Shown here piece by piece: positions 1 to 8,623 of a DNA stretch of 64,000 nt. Under the pieces are notes generated by a model. The model made no database searches. It was not told the DNA's origin and saw only the letters and a list, made by a program, of their open reading frames with translations. A program made the translations under genes and the position numbers. Origin of the DNA: Actinomycetes bacterium (GTDB taxonomy: Bacteria > Actinomycetota > Coriobacteriia > Coriobacteriales > JAEZZM01); NCBI GenBank assembly GCA_023418575.1, contig JAEZZM010000049.1, positions 62,001 to 126,000 on the forward strand. The letters run 5' to 3'. The stretch's first letter is position 1; each line of letters starts with the position of its first letter.

Positions 1-24
1 CAAGAAGGAGTTATAAAAACACTC

Positions 25-639
25 ATGGAAGACACAACAAGCCAAGAACTCTTAGCTCTGCGTAGCAAACAAGACGAGGGTCTTATTTCACTAGCTTGCC
101 TTAAAGAGTTTTTGCATGCTTGTAAGCGCTGTCCTTTATCGGAAAGCAGAAAAAACATTGTTTTTGGAGCAGGAGCAACAGATGCTCGACTTGTAATAGT
201 GGGGGAGGCTCCGGGTGCACAAGAAGATGAGCAAGGAACTCCTTTTGTGGGGGCAAGCGGCAAGGCGCTTTCTGAGTACTTAAGTTTAGCGGGTCTTGAT
301 AGAAGTCAAGTTTTTATTGCTAATGTTCTTAAATGCAGGCCACCTTCAAACAGAAACCCTCATGCAGAAGAGATTGCACAGTGCGCCCCGTTTTTAAGAG
401 AGCAGATCAGAACAATACAGCCCGAGATCATTCTTACTCTGGGTAATTTTGCTACGCGCTTTATTTTAAAGAGTGAAAAAGGAATAAGCGAGCTGAGGGG
501 AAAACCGGTGAGCCTGGGGGCTTTTACCGTGCTCCCCACCTTTCATCCAGCAGCCGCTCTTTATGATAGAAAGAAGCGCTCTGCTATTGAAGAAGACTTT
601 AATTTACTTAAAGAATTGCTTGCAGATTCTAGGAGATGA
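25..639 (+). CDS. Type 4 uracil-DNA glycosylase (Fe-S)
   Basis: Removes uracil from DNA as the first step of base-excision repair. The 204-residue protein has the family 4 layout: an iron-sulfur cysteine pair C33 and C36, the GEAPG active-site loop at 60-64 followed by ED..G.PFVG, two further cluster cysteines C104 and C120, and the late HPAA motif at 174-177 in place of the HPSP of other UDG families. The start ATG has an AAGGAG about 14 bases upstream, a rather long spacing, but no better start is visible. It ends 6 bases before the t6A fusion gene, so the two are probably co-transcribed. What precedes it lies outside the window. Function is known for the family; nothing here is unusual apart from the spacing. 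Confidence 0.9.
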   Translation: MEDTTSQELLALRSKQDEGLISLACLKEFLHACKRCPLSESRKNIVFGAGATDARLVIVGEAPGAQEDEQGTPFVGASGKALSEYLSLAGLDRSQVFIANVLKCRPPSNRNPHAEEIAQCAPFLREQIRTIQPEIILTLGNFATRFILKSEKGISELRGKPVSLGAFTVLPTFHPAAALYDRKKRSAIEEDFNLLKELLADSRR

Positions 640-645
640 AGATAG

Positions 646-3600
646 ATGTCCCTGCATTATCAGTCAAAAGCTCACTATAAGCTTGATCAACTTGAGGACA
701 CCCTTGCTTTGGGCGCTCTTTTGGCACAGCTCATAAAAGCGGGAGACATTATCCTGCTTGAAGGTGATCTTGGTGCGGGAAAGACTCATTTCACTAAAGG
801 CCTTGCTGCTGGTCTCAATTCAAAACAAAGCGTAACGAGCCCCACCTTTAGCCTTATGCAAATATATGATGGTCAAAACTCTGATGGTCAAAGCCTAAAG
901 CTCTTTCATTTTGATTTGTATCGCATTGAAAAGAGTTCTGAGCTTGTTGATATAGATTTTAGAGGCCTCCTTGAGCAAGACGCTGCTTCCATTATTGAAT
1001 GGGGAGAGCGATTTACAGATGAACTTCCTGACCAGTATCTTTTGTTTCGCGTATCCAAGCAGCCTTTTGAGAAGCTGCAACAAGCGGAAGTGCAGCAGGC
1101 AGTGGCGAGCAGCAAACTTCAAGAAGCAGGAGAGCAGCAAAAAGTAGAAGAGCAGCAAAAGGCAGAAGAGCAGCAGGAAATAAATTCACAAAGGGGGGAA
1201 GGCGATTATCCTTCACAGGAGCGTTGGGTTCGTTTAGAGCTGTGCTCAAAAGAGAGGGCTCAAAAACAGCTATTAAACTCTCGAGCCCATGAGCTTTTTG
1301 AGAGTTTTGACCAGCTGCTTTTATCGGTCAGCTGTGATGAGCAAGGTGATGCGCTTTTTGCAGGGCAAAAGCCGAAAGCTTTAGAGCGCGCTGAGCTTAG
1401 CAAACTCAAACTATCTGCTGATGAGAAGCAGGCCTCATATGGGCAGAGTGCATGCGGGCAGGATACATGTGAGCAAAATGCATGCGAACAGGATACATGC
1501 GGGCAGGATACATGCAGGCAGGTCTTGCATGAACAGGTGTATCAGGATAAAGCAAGTCTCAGGCATTTGGCTCAAAATTGCGATAAACCCGAAGCTTCAT
1601 ACCAGGCTTTACTTAAATCAAATGATGAATATTGTTTAGTTAAAGGTTTCATGCTGGCCTGTGATAGTGCGGGTGAGGTTTTGGGCCTAGGGCTTGCACA
1701 TGTTTCATATCGTTTATATAGAGACCAAAGCATACAGATAAGAGAGCTTAAGCCACTTTATAGCACGGCCATTGCTGCTCCACGCAGGGCAAATGAGGTC
1801 TTAATAGAAGCAAGCTTGGAAATGCTTGATAAATTTGACTTGGATGTCAAACAGCTATCTGCGGTTTTAGTGGGAAGAGGGCCTGGTTCATTTACAGGGG
1901 TGCGCATTGCTGTTGCTACCGCCAAAGGTTTAGCCCAAAGCCTTAAGCTTCCCTTACTGGGGGTCTCCAGTCTTGAGGCTATGGCGCAAGCTTATCTTGC
2001 ACAGCAATCACTAAAAGATGATGAAATGCTCTTAGTTCTTGCAGATGCTATGAGAAAAGAAGTATATCCTGCTCTTTTCAGTCTTGATCAAAACTTGGAT
2101 CTAAGGCGCCACAGTTTGGACTATCAGGTAATCAAAGCTCAAGAATTCGCTGAGCTTCTTGAAAAAAAGCTCCTGATAGATGCAGATAAAAAGCTTCATA
2201 TGTGCGGAGATGCCTTAAAAAAATACCCTTTGCTTGCCAAAGAAGCAACTTATAGTTCAAAAGATATCTACCCTCATGGTTTAGGTCTTTTCTTAGCTGC
2301 TCAAAAAAGCTATCTAGACAAGCGTCTGCTGCCTGAAGACTATCATCCAGCCGCGCTATTGCCCGTGTACACCCGTCTTTCAGATGCAGAAGAAGCAGAA
2401 CGTATAAAACTAGGCCTTCCACCCAAAAAAGCCTCACAGCTTATTGAAGGAGTGGCCTCTGAATTTGCAGATAAGCACCTGCAGATTCAAAGTCTTTCAA
2501 TAAATGATTTACCTGAGCTTAGTGAGCTTGAGTCTCAACTTTTTATTGCTAATGCATGGAGCTATGATGCCTTCTTGTCCGAGCTGCAGTCCCCCTTAAG
2601 TCGTTCTTGGTATATTGCTCGAGACCAAGGAGAACTAATAGCTTATGCGGGGGCAAGCTTTGTTGGAGAAGTGGCAGATTTACTTAATGTTGCTGTGGCG
2701 CCATCTCACCGAAGGCAAGGCATTGCTAGCAAGCTTATTGAACGTATAGCATATGATATGCAAATAAGAGCCTGTACAAGGATGCTTCTTGAGGTTGCCG
2801 ATAATAACGAGTCGGCTCAGCAATGTTATAAAAAGCTTGGCTTTACAGAGATAAACCGAAGAAAAGGCTACTATCAAGACGGTCAGGATGCTCTTATTAT
2901 GCAGGCAGATTTGCCGCTTAAAAAGCAGTCAACCGAACCCTTATCAGATGCTCTAAGTTTGGAGACGCCAAGTTCAGATGCATCAAATTTAGCTGCTTCA
3001 AGCCCGGGTTTGCCTAAAGAGGACAAGCTAAGTCCAGGGGCGCAAGCATTAAGCAGCCTCAAGCTCTTTAGAAATGCAAAGCTTGATGAGCAAGAGAAGC
3101 GGGAGCTTAAAAACTTAGAGCTGATCTTAGCCATTGAATCTTCTTGCGATGAAACCGCGGCGGCTCTTATTGATAAGACGGGCAAGATTGTTAGCAGCTG
3201 TATAGCAAGTCAGATAGATTATCATGCGCGCTTTGGTGGAGTAGTACCTGAAATAGCTTCAAGAAAGCATACAGAGGCTATAGTTGGCTTGATAGACCAG
3301 GTCTTTGATGAGGCTTCTAATAAGCTAGGTTTAAGTAGCGCCTTGTCTGCTGAAGATCTTGCAGCTATAGCAGTAACCCAAGGACCTGGCTTGGTGGGCG
3401 CATTAGTGGTGGGTCTTGCCTTTGCAAAGGGCTTTGCTTGTGGACACAAGCTGCCACTTATTGGCGTTAATCATCTTGAGGGGCACTTATATGCCAATCT
3501 CTTGATAAATCCTGAGCTCAAACCGCCTTTTATCGCTTCTTTATTAAGTGGTGGTCATACCATGCTAGTGGAAGTTAAAGACTGGGGCGATTATAAGATA

Positions 3601-4170
3601 TTGGGTCAGACCTTAGATGATGCGGTGGGAGAGGCTTTTGATAAGGTATCAAAAGCACTGGGTTTGGGTTATCCTGGAGGCCCCATTATTTCTCGGCTAG
3701 CTCAAAAGGGAAACCCCAAGGCAATAGATTTTCCGCGCGCTCTTTTGCACAGTCATGACTACCGCTTTAGTCTTTCTGGACTTAAAACTGCTGTGGTCAA
3801 CTACATTCATAAAGAGAATTCTGCGGGAAGGGCTGTTAATGCGCCAGATTTGGCAGCAAGTTTTCAGGCTGCCGTTGTTGAAGTGCAGATTGCCAAAATT
3901 AAAGCAGCATTAGAGGAGACGGGCATCACAGAATATTGTTTGGGAGGCGGCGTTGCGGCTAACCCAGAACTGCGCAGTTCCTTGCAAAGGGAACTAGAAG
4001 GACAAGGAGTACGGGTAAACTTACCGCCCTTATCGGCTTGTACGGATAATGCAGAAATGATTGCTCTGGTTGCCTTAGAAAAATATAAGGCTCAAGACTT
4101 TTTAGCATGGAGTGCAGATTCCCTGCCCAATATGCCTTTGGATAGTAGCTTCGGTGAACGGCATAATTAA
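646..4170 (+). CDS. Fused TsaE-TsaB-RimI-TsaD t6A synthesis protein
   Basis: One 1174-residue chain joins four proteins that are usually separate. Residues 1-230 are TsaE, the ATPase of t6A synthesis, with P-loop GDLGAGKT at 40-47, interrupted by a Gln/Glu-rich insert at about 145-182. A Cys/Gln/Asp repeat linker follows at 265-292. Residues 333-600 are TsaB, with RGPGSFTGVRIAVATAKG near 411-428. Residues 612-755 are a RimI-type acetyltransferase with the acetyl-CoA loop RRQGIAS at 689-695. A Ser/Pro-rich linker leads to TsaD, residues 826-1174, with the metal ligands H943 and H947 (NHLEGH) and D1134 (ACTDN). TsaB, TsaD and TsaE act together in N6-threonylcarbamoyl modification of A37 in ANN-decoding tRNAs; RimI acetylates ribosomal protein S18 in other bacteria. 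The SD AGGAG at 631-635 supports the ATG. The frame is open throughout, so the fusion looks genuine. Confidence 0.93.
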   Translation: MSLHYQSKAHYKLDQLEDTLALGALLAQLIKAGDIILLEGDLGAGKTHFTKGLAAGLNSKQSVTSPTFSLMQIYDGQNSDGQSLKLFHFDLYRIEKSSELVDIDFRGLLEQDAASIIEWGERFTDELPDQYLLFRVSKQPFEKLQQAEVQQAVASSKLQEAGEQQKVEEQQKAEEQQEINSQRGEGDYPSQERWVRLELCSKERAQKQLLNSRAHELFESFDQLLLSVSCDEQGDALFAGQKPKALERAELSKLKLSADEKQASYGQSACGQDTCEQNACEQDTCGQDTCRQVLHEQVYQDKASLRHLAQNCDKPEASYQALLKSNDEYCLVKGFMLACDSAGEVLGLGLAHVSYRLYRDQSIQIRELKPLYSTAIAAPRRANEVLIEASLEMLDKFDLDVKQLSAVLVGRGPGSFTGVRIAVATAKGLAQSLKLPLLGVSSLEAMAQAYLAQQSLKDDEMLLVLADAMRKEVYPALFSLDQNLDLRRHSLDYQVIKAQEFAELLEKKLLIDADKKLHMCGDALKKYPLLAKEATYSSKDIYPHGLGLFLAAQKSYLDKRLLPEDYHPAALLPVYTRLSDAEEAERIKLGLPPKKASQLIEGVASEFADKHLQIQSLSINDLPELSELESQLFIANAWSYDAFLSELQSPLSRSWYIARDQGELIAYAGASFVGEVADLLNVAVAPSHRRQGIASKLIERIAYDMQIRACTRMLLEVADNNESAQQCYKKLGFTEINRRKGYYQDGQDALIMQADLPLKKQSTEPLSDALSLETPSSDASNLAASSPGLPKEDKLSPGAQALSSLKLFRNAKLDEQEKRELKNLELILAIESSCDETAAALIDKTGKIVSSCIASQIDYHARFGGVVPEIASRKHTEAIVGLIDQVFDEASNKLGLSSALSAEDLAAIAVTQGPGLVGALVVGLAFAKGFACGHKLPLIGVNHLEGHLYANLLINPELKPPFIASLLSGGHTMLVEVKDWGDYKILGQTLDDAVGEAFDKVSKALGLGYPGGPIISRLAQKGNPKAIDFPRALLHSHDYRFSLSGLKTAVVNYIHKENSAGRAVNAPDLAASFQAAVVEVQIAKIKAALEETGITEYCLGGGVAANPELRSSLQRELEGQGVRVNLPPLSACTDNAEMIALVALEKYKAQDFLAWSADSLPNMPLDSSFGERHN
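1441..1521 (+). repeat. 15-bp tandem repeat coding a Cys-rich linker
   Basis: About five imperfect copies of a 15-base unit of the form TGCGGGCAGGATACA lie inside the TsaE-TsaB junction of the fusion gene. They encode a repeating five-residue pattern Cys-Gly/Glu-Gln-Asp/Asn-Thr/Ala. The period is a multiple of three, so copy-number change would lengthen or shorten the linker without breaking the frame. Confidence 0.8.
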
Positions 4171-4522
4171 GCGGGTAAGCGGTAAATTGGTACTATAAGA
4201 CGTCCATATTATGGGCATCTACCTGCAATTTTAATTGTCTCAATTGTGCTAGCTTTGTGCCTTTTGACTAAAATTAAAAGGTGACCTTGATCACAGTCAC
4301 AGTAGTTTTAATATTCGCTATAATGAGCCTTGAGCAATAGATATTCTTTATAGATAGCACCTCTTATGAGCTTAAATGAGCTTAGTTTTTGCAGGTAAGG
4401 GGTATGTACCTATGTAAAGATTCACAGATTATTTCATCTATAGTTGCTATTAAACGTTGCAGTTAAATTTATGCATGTAAGAGTTACGCATGTAAGAGAA
4501 CTTGTAGAAAGGGATGTACAGG
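4171..4522 (+). promoter_or_regulatory. Promoter and CRP-like box of the ygeXWY operon
   Basis: This 352-base gap holds no gene. GGTGA-N6-TCACA at 4280-4295 matches the CRP/FNR-family consensus TGTGA-N6-TCACA at nine of ten positions. A perfect TATAAT stands at 4319-4324 with only a poor -35 (GTCACA, 4296-4301), so the box would be centred about 43 bases before the predicted start of transcription, the class II activator position. The remaining leader of some 190 bases contains an 11-base direct repeat GCATGTAAGAG at 4473-4483 and 4488-4498. No known riboswitch was recognised and no clear terminator for the upstream gene is seen. Confidence 0.6.
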
Positions 4523-5749
4523 ATGGCGGAAAAATATCAAATCGTCAATAATGACCTGTCCACCCGCGAGAAGGTTTCTCTGGATTTCATAAACGCTGAT
4601 GTAGTTGCTAAGGCACGCAAGTTCCATGCAACCTTTGACGAGTATGAAACCACACCTCTCGTGGAGCTAAGCAACTTGGCTGAGCACCTTGGACTTAAGG
4701 GCATTTACGTTAAAGATGAGTCATATCGCTTTGGCTTAAATGCATTTAAGGTTTTGGGTGGCGCCTTTGCTATCGGCAAATATATTGCTGAGAAAATGGG
4801 CGTAGACATTGATGAATTACCTGCTAGTCGTCTTACTTCTCAAGAGGTAAAGGACAAGCTTGGTGAGGTCACCTTTGTTTCAGCTACTGATGGAAACCAT
4901 GGCCGTGGTGTTGCTTGGGCAGCACAAACCTTGGGCCAAAAATGCGTAATTATAATGCCTGATGGTTCTGCTATTGAGCGTCGCGATAACATCCGTAAAC
5001 TGGGAGCAAAGTGCGACATTATGGATGGCATGAACTATGATGAGTGCGTTCGCCTTGCTTCAAAGTATGCAGATGAAGAAGGTTGGGTAATGGTCCAAGA
5101 TACCGCTTGGGATGGCTATGAGAAGATCCCTACCTGGATCATTCAGGGCTATTCAACCATGGCACTTGAGGCAAAAGAGCAACTTGAGGCTTATGGCCAT
5201 AAGCGCCCCACTCACATTTTTGTTCAGGCTGGAGTAGGTTCTCTTGCAACTGGTGTTACTGGCTTCTTTAGCTCTGTATATCAGGGTGACGATAAGCCCG
5301 TTATCACTGTAGTTGAGCCTGAGCAGGCTAACTGCAATTTTATTACTGCACAAGCAAATGATGGCAAACTTCACTTTGTAACAGGTGAGATGCGTACCAT
5401 CATGGCTGGTCTTGCTTGCGGTGAGCCTGTTACCGTTGGTTGGCCTGTTCTTAACAGCTATGTAGATCACTTCATGTCAGTACCCGATACAGCTGCTGCT
5501 CACGGTATGCGCGTTTTAGGCAACCCTCTTAAGGGTGATGAGCGTGTTATCTCCGGTGAGTCTGGCGCTGCAACCTTTGGCGTACTTTATGAGCTCATGA
5601 CTCGCGAGGATCTTGCTGAGTTTAAAGAGCAAATTGGTTTGAACTCTGAGTCAGTTGTCCTTCTCTTCAGCACCGAGGGTGATACTGATTTTGAGCACTA
5701 TAGGAAAGTTGTTTGGGATGGCAAGTATCCCAACGTAGAATGCAACTAA
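4523..5749 (+). CDS. ygeX: 2,3-diaminopropionate ammonia-lyase
   Basis: A PLP enzyme converting 2,3-diaminopropionate to pyruvate and ammonia. The 408-residue protein carries the YgeX signature GLNAFKVLGGAFA; K76 in it should bind PLP. The phosphate-binding region reads SATDGNHGRGVAWAAQ, and a second glycine-rich stretch QAGVGSLATG follows. I chose ATG 4523 rather than ATG 4514 because GAAAGGG at 4507-4513 is about 10 bases before the former and almost touches the latter; the E. coli protein is also close to 400 residues. It is the first gene of a ygeX-ygeW-ygeY operon, only 14 bases before ygeW. Codon choice (CGT/CGC, AAG, GTT) is more biased than in neighbouring genes, suggesting high expression. 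In other gut anaerobes these genes belong to a cluster for anaerobic purine (urate) breakdown. Confidence 0.93.
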   Translation: MAEKYQIVNNDLSTREKVSLDFINADVVAKARKFHATFDEYETTPLVELSNLAEHLGLKGIYVKDESYRFGLNAFKVLGGAFAIGKYIAEKMGVDIDELPASRLTSQEVKDKLGEVTFVSATDGNHGRGVAWAAQTLGQKCVIIMPDGSAIERRDNIRKLGAKCDIMDGMNYDECVRLASKYADEEGWVMVQDTAWDGYEKIPTWIIQGYSTMALEAKEQLEAYGHKRPTHIFVQAGVGSLATGVTGFFSSVYQGDDKPVITVVEPEQANCNFITAQANDGKLHFVTGEMRTIMAGLACGEPVTVGWPVLNSYVDHFMSVPDTAAAHGMRVLGNPLKGDERVISGESGAATFGVLYELMTREDLAEFKEQIGLNSESVVLLFSTEGDTDFEHYRKVVWDGKYPNVECN

Positions 5750-5763
5750 GAAAAGGAGTAAGG

Positions 5764-6960
5764 ATGGATTTTAAGCAGCTTACCAAAAAGCTCGAGGGTC
5801 TTGACTTCAAGAATCTTTATCAGGATGATTTCTTCTTGACCTGGGATAAGTCTCGTGAGGAACTTGACGCTATTTGGGTTGTTGCAGATGCTCTTCGCAA
5901 GCTTCGTGAAGAGAACAAATCTTGCAAAATCTTCGACTCAGGTTTAGGTATTTCAATCTTCCGTGATAATTCAACCCGTACCCGCTTCTCCTTCATGAGT
6001 GCATGTAACCTTCTTGGTATCGAGGTTGCTGATCTTGATGAGAAGAAATCTCAGATCGCTCACGGTGAGACCCTTCTTGAGACCGCTAACATGGTTTCAT
6101 TCATGGCTGATGTTATTGGTATCCGCGATGATATGTACATCGGTAAGGGTCATACCTATCAAAAAGAGTTTGCTGACAGCGTAAAGCGTGGTTATGAAGA
6201 GGGCATCCTCGAGCAGCGCCCAACCGTTGTTTCTCTCCAGTGCGACATTGATCACCCAACTCAAATGATGGCTGATACTTTACACTTCGCACATTATTTC
6301 GCAGATGGTGATATCGAGAGCCTCAAGGGCAAGAAGATTGCTATGACTTGGGCATATTCACCTTCTTATGGTAAGCCTCTCTCAGTTCCTCAGGGTGGTA
6401 TTGGTCTTTGGACTCGCCTTGGTATGGATGTTGTTTTGGCTCATCCAGAGGGCTATGAGGTTATGGAAGATGTTGTTGAGGTTGCTAAGAAGAACGCAGC
6501 TGAGAGCGGCGGTAGCTTCACTGTAACTAATGACATGGCTGAGGCATTCAAGGACGCTGACATCGTTTATCCTAAGTCATGGGCTCCATTTGCAGCTATG
6601 GAAGAGCGTACTGAACTCTATGGCAATGGTGACTTTGACGGCATTGATGAACTTGAGAAGCGTCTTCTCAAGCAAAATGCTGAGCACAAGGATTGGACAG
6701 TAACTGAAGAGCTTATGGCTACCACCAAGGACGGCAAGGCTCTCTACTGCCACCCACTGCCTGCTGACATCACTGGCGTTTCTTGCAAAGAGGGCGAAGT
6801 TGACGAGTCAGTATTTGACCGTTATCGCAAGGAGCTCTATGCAGAGGCTAGCTACAAGCCATACATCATTGCAGCTATGATCTTCCTCCAGCGTGTAAAG
6901 AACCCTGTTGAGAAGCTCAACGAGCTCTATGATAATTCAAGCAAGCGTCTTGATGCTTAA
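5764..6960 (+). CDS. ygeW: Knotted carbamoyltransferase YgeW
   Basis: A member of the aspartate/ornithine carbamoyltransferase superfamily, 398 residues, near-identical in length to E. coli YgeW. The carbamoyl-phosphate loop is visible as DNSTRTRFSF, followed by a family-specific DLDEKKSQIAHGET region, and HPLPADI close to the C-terminus. The natural substrate of YgeW is not settled; its genetic partners are ygeX and ygeY. ATG 5764 follows AAAAGGAG at 5751-5758 with ideal spacing, whereas the longer open frame would start inside ygeX without an SD. Strong codon bias is shared with both neighbours. Confidence 0.92.
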   Translation: MDFKQLTKKLEGLDFKNLYQDDFFLTWDKSREELDAIWVVADALRKLREENKSCKIFDSGLGISIFRDNSTRTRFSFMSACNLLGIEVADLDEKKSQIAHGETLLETANMVSFMADVIGIRDDMYIGKGHTYQKEFADSVKRGYEEGILEQRPTVVSLQCDIDHPTQMMADTLHFAHYFADGDIESLKGKKIAMTWAYSPSYGKPLSVPQGGIGLWTRLGMDVVLAHPEGYEVMEDVVEVAKKNAAESGGSFTVTNDMAEAFKDADIVYPKSWAPFAAMEERTELYGNGDFDGIDELEKRLLKQNAEHKDWTVTEELMATTKDGKALYCHPLPADITGVSCKEGEVDESVFDRYRKELYAEASYKPYIIAAMIFLQRVKNPVEKLNELYDNSSKRLDA

Positions 6961-6972
6961 TTAATGCTAAGC

Positions 6973-7008
6973 AAGCTGAGCGTCTCTTTCTGGGATGCTC
7001 AGCTTTTA
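6973..7008 (+). terminator. Hairpin between ygeW and ygeY
   Basis: AAGCTGAGC at 6973-6981 pairs with GCTCAGCTT at 6997-7005 around a 15-base loop and is followed by only a short T stretch. It could be a partial terminator or an RNA-processing/stability element that adjusts ygeY relative to ygeXW. Confidence 0.45.
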
Positions 7009-7054
7009 TCTAGTAAGTAATGTTGTTCTAGTCAAACCTAATGGAGGGTGTTGA

Positions 7055-8380
7055 ATGGCTAACGTCGATTTTGACGCTATTAAGAAAGCTGCTGAAGGTT
7101 ATAAAGAGGATATGGTTAAGTTCCTCCGTGACCTCATCAAGCTTAAAGGTGAGTCCTGCGAAGAGGGCGATAAGTCCAAGCGCATCAAAGAAGAGATGGA
7201 AAAGCTCGGTTTTGATAAGGCATGGATTGATGGTCAGGGTAACGTTCTTGGTGAAATGGGTACCGGCGAGACCTTAATTGCCTTTGATGGTCATATTGAT
7301 ACCGTAGGTATCGGTAACATCGATAACTGGGACTTTGATCCATACGATGGCTTTGAGGATGAAGAGCTTATCGGCGGCCGTGGCGGCTCTGATCAGCTTG
7401 GTGGTCCTGTATCTGCAGTATATGGTGCAAAGATCATGAAAGATCTTGGTCTTTTGAGCGATAAGTATCGTGTACTTGTTACCGGTACTGTTCAGGAAGA
7501 AGACTGCGATGGTAACTGCTGGCTCTATATGATCGAAAAAGAGGGCATCAAGCCTGAGTTCGTAGTATCAACTGAGCCAACTGATGGTGGTATTTACCGT
7601 GGTCAGCGTGGACGTATGGAGATCCGCGTTGAGGTTGACGGCGTATCTTGCCATGGTTCTGCACCTGAGCGTGGTGAAAATGCTATCTACAAGATGGCTG
7701 AAATCCTCCTCAACATTCGTGATCTTAATGAGAATGACGCTTCTGAGGAAAATGAGATCAAGGGTCTTGTTAAGATGCTTGATGAGAAGTACAACCCAGA
7801 GTGGAAGGAAGCAAACTTCCTTGGTCGCGGTACTGTTACCACTTCTGAGATCTTCTTCACCTCACCTTCTCGCTGCGCTGTAGCTGATTCTTGCGCAATT
7901 TCTCTTGATCGTCGTATGACCGCTGGCGAGACTTGGGAGAGCTGCTTAGACGAGATCCGCAACCTTCCTGCAGCTAAGAAGTACAATGCTCGCGTAAGCA
8001 TGTATGATTACCACCGTGAGTCATGGACTGGTCTTGCTTATGACCAAGAGTGCTACTTCCCAACTTGGGTAATCCCTGAGGATCATAAGGTAACCAAGGC
8101 TCTTGAGGCTGCTTATCACAACCTCTATGGTACCGAGCGTATTTCTCCAAACATTGAGAAAGAGCAAAAGAAGCGCGCTGAGCGTCCTTTGACTGACAAA
8201 TGGACCTTCTCAACCAATGGTGTAGCTATCATGGGTCGTCATGGTATCCCAACTATCGGTTTTGGCCCTGGTGCAGAGGATCAAGCACATGCTCCTAATG
8301 AGGTTACCTTCAAGCAGGATCTTGTAACCTGCGCTGCAGTATATGCTGCACTTCCTACTATGTATTGCGAAGCTGAATAA
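7055..8380 (+). CDS. ygeY: M20-type metallohydrolase YgeY
   Basis: A di-zinc amidohydrolase of the M20 peptidase/ArgE/DapE group, 441 residues, a little longer than E. coli YgeY (about 400). Metal and catalytic residues can be read in order: H80-x-D82 in FDGHIDT, a bridging acidic residue in GGSDQLGG (D113), the general-base pair EED at 148-150, STEPT, and a terminal histidine in GAEDQAHAPNE. The SD GGAGGG at 7043-7048 fits ATG 7055. It closes the ygeX-ygeW-ygeY operon, which ends at a strong terminator. In E. coli the gene is annotated as a putative selenium-metabolism hydrolase; a role in anaerobic purine catabolism together with ygeX is the better-supported idea. The exact substrate cannot be read from sequence. 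Confidence 0.9.
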   Translation: MANVDFDAIKKAAEGYKEDMVKFLRDLIKLKGESCEEGDKSKRIKEEMEKLGFDKAWIDGQGNVLGEMGTGETLIAFDGHIDTVGIGNIDNWDFDPYDGFEDEELIGGRGGSDQLGGPVSAVYGAKIMKDLGLLSDKYRVLVTGTVQEEDCDGNCWLYMIEKEGIKPEFVVSTEPTDGGIYRGQRGRMEIRVEVDGVSCHGSAPERGENAIYKMAEILLNIRDLNENDASEENEIKGLVKMLDEKYNPEWKEANFLGRGTVTTSEIFFTSPSRCAVADSCAISLDRRMTAGETWESCLDEIRNLPAAKKYNARVSMYDYHRESWTGLAYDQECYFPTWVIPEDHKVTKALEAAYHNLYGTERISPNIEKEQKKRAERPLTDKWTFSTNGVAIMGRHGIPTIGFGPGAEDQAHAPNEVTFKQDLVTCAAVYAALPTMYCEAE

Positions 8381-8423
8381 ATTTAAAGCTTAGTACTACA
8401 TAATTCATAGCGTATAGCTTGGT

Positions 8424-8460
8424 AAGAGCTTGCCGCCTTGGCGGTGAGCTCTTTTTATTT
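8424..8460 (+). terminator. Intrinsic terminator of ygeXWY
   Basis: AAGAGCT and CCGCC pair with GGCGG and AGCTCTT across a two-base loop and a small internal loop; five T residues follow (8452-8456). Confidence 0.88.
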
Positions 8461-8523
8461 GATTGAGCCTCAGGTTCTGGCCTGTGAGCTTAATTTCGAA
8501 CTTTCTTTAGCCGCTCATCCTTG

Positions 8524-8594
8524 TATATAAGTCAAAAAGTTAACTTTTTTCTTTTTTAGTTTACTTTTTTCTTAAAACCTGATACAACTATAAG
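8524..8594 (+). promoter_or_regulatory. Probable MntR-type operator and promoter
   Basis: AAAAAGTTAACTTTTT at 8534-8549 is a perfect 16-base palindrome of the general form bound by DtxR/MntR proteins. It starts just after a TATAAG (8526-8531), where it would cover the transcription start; a second possible -10, TATAAG at 8589-8594, lies nearer the gene. A related half site, AGTTTACTTTTTT, follows the palindrome. Autoregulation is inferred. Confidence 0.5.
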
Positions 8595-8623
8595 TGTGGG
8601 GTTTACCAGAAGGAGAGAGAATA

